From: Bryobacterales bacterium
GTDB taxonomy: Bacteria; Acidobacteriota; Terriglobia; Bryobacterales; Bryobacteraceae
DNA: 51,981 bases
Direction: 5' to 3'
Assembly: GCA_025463005.1 (NCBI GenBank)
Contig: JAOAPR010000013.1
Location: forward strand, 1 to 51,981
In this document: positions 14,889 through 22,411 of the stretch, piece by piece
Layout of the letters: each line of letters begins with the position of its first letter
How positions within the stretch are numbered: the stretch's first letter is position 1
Notes under the pieces: generated by a model
The model's input: the letters and a program-made list of their open reading frames with translations, nothing else
The model's database searches: none
Told to the model about the DNA's origin: nothing
Made by a program: the position numbers and the translations under genes

Positions 14889-17800
14889 GTGGTTAAGTCG
14901 TGGTCCAACGGGAGCTTACTCCAGGCAGTTGAATCCTTTGCCGCCCGTTTTCCCGAAGTTGTAATCATAGGCCCCCGCCATTTGGCAGGCGAAGGAATGG
15001 CGCCGGACCATGCCGGATCCGCGGGCGTCCATCGGGTTACGCTGGTCCAAGCGGCAGCCGAACTGGCGCGATCGGGCATGGCGGAGCGGGGCTTGGCACC
15101 CCTGAGTTCCCTGGGCCGGGAGGCTGTCGCAGCCAGGATCGCCCAGAAAGCGCAGGAGCAGGCAGAACTTGCGTATTTTCACCCAGTAGCGTCGCTGCCA
15201 GGGTTCGCCAGGGCTTTGGCTCGGACGATCCTCGAACTGAGGCTGGCCGGGGTCAGGCGCGAAGGACTGGCATCCGCAGGACTGCCTGCGGCGGACCTGG
15301 GACGGCTGCTGGAGCGGTATGAAGCCGAGCTTCAGGAGCGATCGCTGGTGGATCTCCCAGGCCTGCTCGCGTTGGCAACGGATGCCGCTAAAAAGGCGGC
15401 AAAAAATGCGCAGTGGCACCCCTGGGTCGGGCTGCCCCTCGCCAGGTTGGATGCCGACCTGGAGTCTCGGGCCCACCGCGAGTTTTTCAATAGTCTGGCG
15501 GCGCGGGCGCCGGAGGTGTTGCAGGCGGAGTTAGGATCGCCGGAACAAGCGACCGGCCTGGAGGCCGATCCTACTGGGTCGCTGGAACATCTCCGTAAGT
15601 TTTTGTTTGCGCAGGAGCCGCAGCGGTGCGAGGCGAATGACGGGCGCTTCGAGTTCTTTTCGGCTCCCGGCGAGGGACTGGAGGCGGTGGAGATCGCCCG
15701 GCGGATCATCAGGTTGGCGCGCGAAGGCGTGGCGTTCGACCAGGTGGCGATCCTGCTTCGGAATCCGGAACGCTACCAGCCGATGATCGAGGACGCCCTG
15801 CGCCGCGCGCAGATTCCGGCCTGGTTTAGCCGCGGCACGGCTCGTCCGCACCCGGCGGGGCGGGCTTTTCTGGCGCTGCTGCTGTGCGCGGGCGACGGGC
15901 TTTCGGCCTCGCGGTTCGCCGAATACCTGTCGCTGGGCCAGGTGCCCGAAACTCCCGGCGCTCCGAAATGGGTTGCGCCGGAGGACGAACTTCTTGGCTC
16001 ACTAGAGAGTGAAGCGGGCGCGCCTTCCGCGGAAGCCGACAGGCCGACGCCTCGCCGATGGGAACGCCTGCTGGTGGATGCCGCGGTTATCGGCGGAAAG
16101 GACCGGTGGGAGCGCCGGCTGAATGGCCTGGAGGAGGAATTCGCGCTACAGGAGAAGCCGCTCGATCAGCTCCAGAACCTGAAGAAGTTCGCGCTGCCTC
16201 TGATCGGCATGCTGGACGCGCTGCCGGCCGCCGCCACCTGGAGTGTGTGGCTCGAACAACTGGCGGAACTCGCCCGCTTGTCGTTGCGCGACCCGGATCC
16301 GGTGCTTTCGGTCCTGGCTGAACTTGCGCCGATGGGCGACGTCGGACCAGTGGCGCTCGACGAGGTCGCCGAAGTCTTGAGTGAGCGCCTGAGATTCCTG
16401 CGCCGGGAGCCGCCGAACCAGCGGTGGGGTCGTGTGTTCGTCGGTTCGATAGACGAAGCCCGCGGGCGCGAGTTCGCCGTCGTATTTCTGCCCGGACTCG
16501 CCGAGGGTTTGTTCCCGCAGAGGATGCTGGAAGATCCGCTGCTGCTCGATGAATTGCGCCAAGCTGTTTGCGAACACCTGCCGCTCCGCAAGCAGCGCGT
16601 CAACGAGGAACGGATGCGGCTGCACCTGGCGGTGGCCGCAGCGCGCGACCGGCTGGTCGTTTCTTACCCGCGCATGGAAGTTGCCGAGGCCCGTCCACGT
16701 GTCCCGAGCTTCTACGCGCTCGAACTGCCGCGCGCCGTGGAAGGATCGCTCCCGGAGCTGAAGGCGTTCGAGAATCGCGCTCGCGAAGCCGCGCCGGCTC
16801 GGCTGAACTGGCCCGCTCCTAAAGAAGCCGCGGACGCGATTGACGATGCGGAGTACGATCTGGTTACGATCGCGAAAGGGCGCGGGGAGTCAGGCGCTTT
16901 GCACTACCTGGTTGGAGCCAATCCACACCTGGTGCGCTCTCTACGCGGACGCGGGAGGCGGTGGCGCAGCAAGTGGCGAGCGGAGGACGGATTGGTGACG
17001 GACAATGCCGCGGCGCTAGAGGCTCTGGGTGCCGAGCGCTTGACGGCGCGGACCTGGTCGCCTTCCTCGCTCGAGAACTTCGCGGTCTGCCCGTACAAAT
17101 TCGCGTTGCATGGAATCTATAGGCTGAAGCCTCGCGATGAGTCTGTGCCGCTGGAACAATTAGACCCACGAACACGCGGGGCGCTGTTTCATGAGATCCA
17201 GTACGAGCTGTTTCAGGACTTGCAGCGCGCTGGATTGCTTCCCGTGAACGATGAGCGGCTGCCAGAAGCGCTGAAGCGGGCAGACGCGATGCTCGACCGC
17301 GTGGCCGCGAAATACCAGGAGAAGCTTGCTCCCGCGATTCCGCGCGTTTGGAAATCGGAGGTCGAAGATCTGCGAACGGATTTGCGGGGATGGCTCCAGC
17401 ACGTCGCGCGCAACGATGACGACTGGGAGCCGGTAGAGTTCGAACTGGAATTCGGAAAGGAAAATCCCATCGCGCTGGAAGAAGGAATTAGCCTGCGAGG
17501 CAAAATCGACTTGCTCGAGAAGCACGTGTCTCGTGAGGTGTATCGCGTGACGGACCACAAAACCGGCAAGCGTCCCGATTCGATTCCGCGCTGGGTGGGC
17601 GGCGGTCGGAGCTTGCAGCCGCTTCTGTACGGGTTGGCGGCCGAAAAACTCCGCGGTGCGCCTGTGGAATCGGGACGGTTGTTGTATGCGACGCAGCGCG
17701 GCGGCTACACGCCGATAGAGATCAAACTGGACGAACGCGCTCGCCAGTTCTTGCATAAACTACTGGGCGATATCGACGCATCGATCGCAAACGGTTTTCT

Positions 17801-17942
17801 GCCTCCAGCCCCTGCAAAAGACGCGTGCGGGATTTGCGATTACCGGATTGCGTGCGGCCCCTACGAGGAGCGGAGGCACAGCAAGAAAGATCGTCACGAC
17901 GCGCGGCTCGACCCCCTGACCGAGATCCGGGGCATGGCATGA
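14889..17942 (+). CDS. addB: AddB-like subunit of the helicase-nuclease for double-strand-break repair
   Basis: 1017 residues. The C-terminal PD-(D/E)XK nuclease shows LRGKIDLLEK (Asp874) and TDHKTGK (Asp889, Lys891). Four cysteines, Cys734 (FAVCPYKFAL) and Cys980/983/989 (CGICDYRIAC), reproduce the spacing of the AddB iron-sulfur staple. The N-terminal part resembles an inactive helicase: no GxxGxGKT Walker A is present at its start, unlike Bacillus AddB. With AddA it would resect DNA ends to load RecA. Start GTG 14889, no clear Shine-Dalgarno. addA follows after 10 bases, so they form one operon. Confidence 0.88.
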   Translation: MVKSWSNGSLLQAVESFAARFPEVVIIGPRHLAGEGMAPDHAGSAGVHRVTLVQAAAELARSGMAERGLAPLSSLGREAVAARIAQKAQEQAELAYFHPVASLPGFARALARTILELRLAGVRREGLASAGLPAADLGRLLERYEAELQERSLVDLPGLLALATDAAKKAAKNAQWHPWVGLPLARLDADLESRAHREFFNSLAARAPEVLQAELGSPEQATGLEADPTGSLEHLRKFLFAQEPQRCEANDGRFEFFSAPGEGLEAVEIARRIIRLAREGVAFDQVAILLRNPERYQPMIEDALRRAQIPAWFSRGTARPHPAGRAFLALLLCAGDGLSASRFAEYLSLGQVPETPGAPKWVAPEDELLGSLESEAGAPSAEADRPTPRRWERLLVDAAVIGGKDRWERRLNGLEEEFALQEKPLDQLQNLKKFALPLIGMLDALPAAATWSVWLEQLAELARLSLRDPDPVLSVLAELAPMGDVGPVALDEVAEVLSERLRFLRREPPNQRWGRVFVGSIDEARGREFAVVFLPGLAEGLFPQRMLEDPLLLDELRQAVCEHLPLRKQRVNEERMRLHLAVAAARDRLVVSYPRMEVAEARPRVPSFYALELPRAVEGSLPELKAFENRAREAAPARLNWPAPKEAADAIDDAEYDLVTIAKGRGESGALHYLVGANPHLVRSLRGRGRRWRSKWRAEDGLVTDNAAALEALGAERLTARTWSPSSLENFAVCPYKFALHGIYRLKPRDESVPLEQLDPRTRGALFHEIQYELFQDLQRAGLLPVNDERLPEALKRADAMLDRVAAKYQEKLAPAIPRVWKSEVEDLRTDLRGWLQHVARNDDDWEPVEFELEFGKENPIALEEGISLRGKIDLLEKHVSREVYRVTDHKTGKRPDSIPRWVGGGRSLQPLLYGLAAEKLRGAPVESGRLLYATQRGGYTPIEIKLDERARQFLHKLLGDIDASIANGFLPPAPAKDACGICDYRIACGPYEERRHSKKDRHDARLDPLTEIRGMA

Positions 17943-17952
17943 GTGTGACGGC

Positions 17953-20900
17953 GTGAGTACGTCAGCGCGCACGGTTTCGGACGCGGAGGCGCGGCGAAGG
18001 ATTCGGGAATCGCTCGATGAGAGCCTGATTGTCGAGGCCTCGGCGGGCACCGGCAAGACCACCGAACTGGTCCGCCGGATCGTCGCTGTCCTGGAACATT
18101 GCCCGACTACTATCGACAAGATCGCTGCGGTGACCTTCACTCACAAAGCCGCCGGAGAGTTGAAGCTTCGCCTGCGTGAGGAACTGGACCGCAGGCGTCA
18201 GGAGGCGGCCGGCAGCCGCCAGTTAGAAAATGCCCTCGAACACCTGGAGGAAGCTTCCATCGGGACCATCCATTCCTTTTGCGCGCAGCTTCTGCGGGAG
18301 CGGCCGGTGGAAGCGTGCGTGGATCCAGCCTTCCAGGAGTTGAGTGAGCAGGAGAGCTCGAGGCTGTATCAACGGGCATTTCGGGCGTGGCTCGAACGCC
18401 GGCTGGCCGAGCCGTCGCCGGGATTGCGGCGGGCATTCGCCCGGCTCGCCTGGCGCGATTCCTGGGACGATTCCCCGCCCCTCGAGCAGTTGCAGTACGC
18501 CGGCAGAAAACTGGTGGAGTGGCGCGATTACCCGGCCGCATGGCGCCGCGAGCCATTCGCGCGCGACGAAGAAATCGGCACGCTGCTGCGCATGGCGCGC
18601 GAGCTGGCGGAGCTGAGCTCGCGTCCGCGTCGCGTAACCGACAACCTGTACGTCGGGCTGCAACCTGTGCGCCTGCTGATGCAGAACGTCGACCGTGCGG
18701 AGAATGTTTCGGCTCCGCGCGATTACGATGCGCTCGAGAGCCTGGTGCTCAAGCTCGGGCGCGACCTGCGCCGCGATATGAAAAAAGGCTCGGGCGAGTA
18801 TGGCGGAGGCGTGAGCCGAGAAGACCTGCTCAATCGGCGCGACGAGCTGCTGCGTTGGATCGAGGAGTTCCGGCGGCGAGCCGATGCGGACTTGGCGGCC
18901 GAGCTGCGCGAGGAGATGTCGGGGCTGGTGGAGGAGTACGACGAGCGCAAGCGCCGGCAAGGCAAGCTGGACTTCGTGGATCTGCTGGTTTGTGCCAGGG
19001 ATCTGGTTAAAAATCAGCAGCCTGTGCGGCAATATTTGCAGAAACGCTTCACCCACCTGTTTATCGACGAGTTCCAGGATACGGACCCGCTGCAGGCGGA
19101 AATTCTGCTGCTGCTAGCCGCGGACGATCCAGCCGAATCGGCCTGGCTGAAGATACGGCCAGTCGCCGGCAAGCTGTTCGTGGTGGGGGATCCGAAGCAA
19201 TCCATCTACAAGTTCCGTCGCGCGGATATTTTGCTCTACCGGCAGGTACGCGATGCGATGGTCGAGCGCGGCTGCGGGCTGGTTGCGCTGCGGCAGAGCT
19301 TCCGTTCCGTCCCGAACCTGCAACATTTCGTGAATACCGCGTTTGAAACAGAGATGGACGGCGATGGTCACGCCGAGTGGATTCCGCTGGAGCAGCATCG
19401 GGAAGAAATCGAGGGACGGCCGAGCCTGATCGCGTTACCGGTGCCGAAGCCGTACAAGACGCGCCTCTCGAAAGACGCCGTGAACCGGTCGCTGCCGGAT
19501 GCGATCGCCGCGTTCGTGGCGTGGCTGGTGCAGGAAAGCGGTTGGGGGTTCAAAGCGCGTGATGTCGCGATCCTGTTCCGGCGGCGGACACAAGCGGGGC
19601 AGGACCTGACGCGCGAGTACGCGCGGGCTCTGGAGGCGCGCAGCGTCGATCACCTGCTGGCCGGGTCTAAATCGTTCCACCATCGCGAGGAAGTAGAAAC
19701 GCTGCGAGCCGCGCTGACCGCCATCGAGTGGCCGGATGACGAGCTGAGCGTGTTCGCCACGCTGAAAGGCTCTCTGTTCGCGATACCCGACGAGATGCTG
19801 CTCGTGCACAAGCACCAGCGCGGACGGCTCCATCCATTTCATCGTGAGGGCGCCGAGCCTCCGATCGCGGAGGTGCTAGCACTGCTGGCGGAACTGCATC
19901 GGGCTCGGAATTACCAGCCGTTCGCCGCGACGATCCACGCGCTGCTCGAAGCTACCCGTGCCCACGCGGGTTTCCTGCTTCGCCCCGGCGGCAATCAGAT
20001 TCTGGCGAATGTGTCTCGCGTCGCGGACCTGGCTCGCACGTACGAGGCGACCGGAGGCGTATCTTTTCGCGGATTCGTAGAGGAACTGACCACGCAGGCC
20101 GAGAAGGAAGAAGCATCCGAAGCGCCGGTGCTTGAAGAGGATTCGGATGGCGTCCGCCTGATGACGGTTCACGGGGCGAAGGGACTGGAGTTTCCGGTTG
20201 TGATCCTGGCGGATCTCACGGCGAATCTGTGCGCGCGCGAGCCGGATCAATATGTGGACGGCGCCAAGCGCGTGAGCGCCACTCGACTGCTCCGGTGCGC
20301 GCCCTGGGAACTGCTGGATAACGAATCTCAGGAAGCCGCGCGAGAGCGCGCGGAGGGTGTCCGCGTGGCTTATGTGGCCGCTACGCGCGCACGCGACCTG
20401 CTGGTGGTTCCGGCGTGCGGCGATGAGCCTTTCCCGCAGGACAATTGGCTGAGTCCGCTGAATAAAGCTCTATATCCATCGCGCGAAAGATGGCGGAAGT
20501 CGAGCCCCGCGCCGGGGTGTCCGGAATTCGGCACGTCGACTGTGGTTGAACGTCCCATGGATTACGATCGTGAGCCCGAGTTTTCCGTACGGCCGGGGAC
20601 AATCGTCCCACAGCAGGGATCGCACCAAGTGGTGTGGTGGGATCCATCGATCCTGAAACTCGGCGAAGAAGGCGACCACGGGCTGCGGCAGGAGGAGCTG
20701 CTGACAGAGGATGGCGGCGTGAGCTCGGCCGCGTATCACGAGTGGCGGGAGCAGCGCGCCAAAATAATTGACGCCGCCGCGCGGCCGGAATTTGCCGTGT
20801 TCCTCGCGAGCCAGGCATCAGACGCGCCCCCGAATTCGGTGGCAGTCGAATTGGTAGGTCCCGGCCTCCAGGCCGGACGGGAGACCGGCCCTACCGGACG

Positions 20901-21321
20901 ACGCTTCGGCACCCTCGTACACGCCGTGTTGCGCGACGTACCCCTGGATGCCGGCCGCGCTACCATCCGGCAATGGTCGCAACTCAACGCGCGTATCGTG
21001 GGCGCGCCAACGGACGAAGCAGAGGCCGCGTGCGCCAGAGTGGAGGCCGCGCTGCGTCATCCTCTTCTCGATCGTGCCCGGGCGGCGGAGCGAAAACATC
21101 GCGAGTATCCTGTCATGTTACGCGCGGACGTCGGACGGCTCATGGAAGGCGTCATCGATCTGGCGTTCGTGGAGGACGGCGCCTGGGTGATCATCGACTT
21201 TAAGACCGACGCGGATATTTCCGGCCGCAGCGGGCCATACCAGCGGCAGCTTCAGTGGTACGCACACGCGCTCAGCCGCTTGACCGGCCTACCAGCACGG
21301 GCGTATCTGCTCGGGGTGTAG
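17953..21321 (+). CDS. addA: AddA: UvrD-type helicase and nuclease subunit
   Basis: 1122 residues, superfamily 1A helicase plus nuclease. Motifs: Walker A VEASAGTGKTTELV (Lys35), VTFTHKAAGELKLR (Ia), FIDEFQDTDPLQ (II), VVGDPKQSIYKFRRADI (III), LRQSFRS (IV), MTVHGAKGLEFPVVILADL (V), VAATRARDLLVV (VI). The C-terminal PD-(D/E)XK has Asp1069 (EGVIDLAF) and Asp1082-Lys1084 (IIDFKTD). The pair therefore holds two nuclease sites, the AddAB rather than RecBCD layout. GTG start. A 43-bp palindromic repeat (20853-20895) sits in frame between the helicase and nuclease, encoding GPGLQAGRETGPTG. The 3' end overlaps an opposing gene remnant by 70 bases. Confidence 0.93.
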   Translation: MSTSARTVSDAEARRRIRESLDESLIVEASAGTGKTTELVRRIVAVLEHCPTTIDKIAAVTFTHKAAGELKLRLREELDRRRQEAAGSRQLENALEHLEEASIGTIHSFCAQLLRERPVEACVDPAFQELSEQESSRLYQRAFRAWLERRLAEPSPGLRRAFARLAWRDSWDDSPPLEQLQYAGRKLVEWRDYPAAWRREPFARDEEIGTLLRMARELAELSSRPRRVTDNLYVGLQPVRLLMQNVDRAENVSAPRDYDALESLVLKLGRDLRRDMKKGSGEYGGGVSREDLLNRRDELLRWIEEFRRRADADLAAELREEMSGLVEEYDERKRRQGKLDFVDLLVCARDLVKNQQPVRQYLQKRFTHLFIDEFQDTDPLQAEILLLLAADDPAESAWLKIRPVAGKLFVVGDPKQSIYKFRRADILLYRQVRDAMVERGCGLVALRQSFRSVPNLQHFVNTAFETEMDGDGHAEWIPLEQHREEIEGRPSLIALPVPKPYKTRLSKDAVNRSLPDAIAAFVAWLVQESGWGFKARDVAILFRRRTQAGQDLTREYARALEARSVDHLLAGSKSFHHREEVETLRAALTAIEWPDDELSVFATLKGSLFAIPDEMLLVHKHQRGRLHPFHREGAEPPIAEVLALLAELHRARNYQPFAATIHALLEATRAHAGFLLRPGGNQILANVSRVADLARTYEATGGVSFRGFVEELTTQAEKEEASEAPVLEEDSDGVRLMTVHGAKGLEFPVVILADLTANLCAREPDQYVDGAKRVSATRLLRCAPWELLDNESQEAARERAEGVRVAYVAATRARDLLVVPACGDEPFPQDNWLSPLNKALYPSRERWRKSSPAPGCPEFGTSTVVERPMDYDREPEFSVRPGTIVPQQGSHQVVWWDPSILKLGEEGDHGLRQEELLTEDGGVSSAAYHEWREQRAKIIDAAARPEFAVFLASQASDAPPNSVAVELVGPGLQAGRETGPTGRRFGTLVHAVLRDVPLDAGRATIRQWSQLNARIVGAPTDEAEAACARVEAALRHPLLDRARAAERKHREYPVMLRADVGRLMEGVIDLAFVEDGAWVIIDFKTDADISGRSGPYQRQLQWYAHALSRLTGLPARAYLLGV
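20853..20895. repeat. Palindromic repeat embedded in frame within addA
   Basis: GGTAGG (20853-20858) pairs with CCTACC (20890-20895); the core CCGGCCTCCAGGCCGG (20861-20876) is a 7-bp stem with a 2-base loop; GGTCCCG and CGGGAGACC provide further partial pairing. It looks like an extragenic-palindrome type unit that landed in a tolerant linker of AddA. Its length is consistent with retention of the reading frame. Confidence 0.55.
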
Positions 21322-21662
21322 AGCATGGCTCCGTCGGTTACGATTCGTTCACCGGCGCGGAGGCCGCTTGTCACCCGCAAGCGGCCCTCGGCGTCGGGCG
21401 CGGCGACGATCGGGCGCCGCTCGAAGCGCCCGTCGTTTATCGCCGCGAACACGTAGCTCTCGCCGTCCTCTGTAAACACCGGGCCTGGCTTGAGCAAAAG
21501 ATTGGGATTGATGCGTTCCACGCAGGCAGCAAAGCGGGGGTCGGGATACGCCGCGGCCCGGAACTTGCTGAGATCGGCACTCTTCACGTCGCTGAGGCGG
21601 GCAGTGATGACGGCCGTATCCGCGGCCGCCCGTGCCAGCATCGAACGAAACGCCCATGACAT
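21252..21662 (-). pseudogene. Remnant of an RND-efflux periplasmic adaptor (HlyD/CusB-type), C-terminal part
   Basis: The 136-codon ORF reads like the last third of a membrane-fusion protein: RINPNLLLKPGPVF, ESYVFAAINDGRFERRPI, then GLRAGERIVTDGAML, the usual barrel and exit of such adaptors. The lipoyl and coiled-coil parts are missing, and no RND pump follows. The N-terminal 50 residues (starting MSWAFRSMLARAAADTA) do not match an adaptor. AGGAGG lies about 15 bases upstream of the ATG, so translation is possible. The last 70 bases overlap the end of addA on the other strand. A truncated, possibly domesticated fragment is the best reading. Confidence 0.45.
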
Positions 21663-21743
21663 CGCGGGAATAACACACCTCCTGACAGTTCTCGACGCCT
21701 CTCAGCCGGAAGGGCTGATCAGCTCACAATGCTGTGTTGGGAA

Positions 21744-22376
21744 TCAGGAGTTGCAGGGAGGAGCGCGCGGGCGAAAATCCGAGCGGCGTGCGTCCCGGCG
21801 CGCGGCTTCATTCTGCCAGGTGCGATCGGTGACAGTCCGCTCCGGCGGGGCGATCGCGACAGCAGGCGTCAGGGACTGGGTTCGATCCTCAGAGATGGCG
21901 AACCACGCGAGCCGCGGAAAACGCACGCGCCAGGCCGACCCGGGCTGCGCACTCCAGAGCTTCTGGAAATCCGCCAGACGGCCTTCGTGAAACGAGCCAG
22001 CGCCGTCATTGATCCATACGCCGATCGGCTGGCCTGATAACGGCTCGAATACGATCAGGTCCCCGTCGCGGTCGCCGTCCACGTCGCGGCTGCTTAGCTC
22101 GACGGTCGCGCCGCGGCTCCGGAAATGGAACGAGGTCGACTGGAACGCGCCGAGCGTAATGCGGACTTCCTGCGCATACCCGCTGTCGTCATGGCGCCCC
22201 GAAGATGCGGTCGCCAAATCGACGTTCTGGTCCCCGTCGAGATCGGCCAGCACCCAGCCGGACACCCGGGGGGAATCAAACGGGCTGGGAAGGTCGTGAG
22301 TGGTGGCGGCGAGGCTCAGACCGCCGCTCGCCAAGCCGAGGAGCAGGAGCGCCCAAGATTTTGCGAAGGCCCGCAC
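21744..22376 (-). CDS. Secreted FG-GAP/VCBS-repeat protein, short
   Basis: 210 residues from GTG 22376: signal peptide (RAFAKSWALLLLGLASGGLS), then calcium-binding-like FG-GAP repeats seen as LADLDGDQNVDLATASSG and SSRDVDGDRDGDLIVF, then INDGAGSF. Only two to three repeats occur, far fewer than the seven of a full integrin-type propeller, so it is either a short family member or cut down. TATAAT lies 9 bases before the GTG (positions 22391-22386 on the minus strand), so the mRNA would be almost leaderless. The C-terminal 40 residues are basic and low in structure. Confidence 0.6.
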   Translation of the reverse strand: MRAFAKSWALLLLGLASGGLSLAATTHDLPSPFDSPRVSGWVLADLDGDQNVDLATASSGRHDDSGYAQEVRITLGAFQSTSFHFRSRGATVELSSRDVDGDRDGDLIVFEPLSGQPIGVWINDGAGSFHEGRLADFQKLWSAQPGSAWRVRFPRLAWFAISEDRTQSLTPAVAIAPPERTVTDRTWQNEAARRDARRSDFRPRAPPCNS

Positions 22377-22385
22377 GCTCAAATG

Positions 22386-22391
22386 ATTATA
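22386..22391 (-). promoter_or_regulatory. Consensus -10 (TATAAT) of the FG-GAP gene
   Basis: A perfect TATAAT on the minus strand lies in the 35-base gap between the FG-GAP gene and the upstream peptidase gene. No clear -35 was identified. Confidence 0.45.
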
Positions 22392-22411
22392 GCCCGGCTG
22401 CACGGTTTTAG

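Noticed and set aside
18387-19010. 207-codon plus-strand ORF in another frame of addA
   Set aside because: Ala/Arg-rich frame shadow of a gene with a complete set of helicase motifs.
20853-20895. Intrinsic terminator inside addA
   Set aside because: No T-tract follows and the element lies mid-gene; a repeat explains it better.
21490-21990. Plus-strand ORF across the adaptor remnant and the FG-GAP end
   Set aside because: Ser/Arg-rich shadow frame; the minus-strand readings have recognisable motifs.
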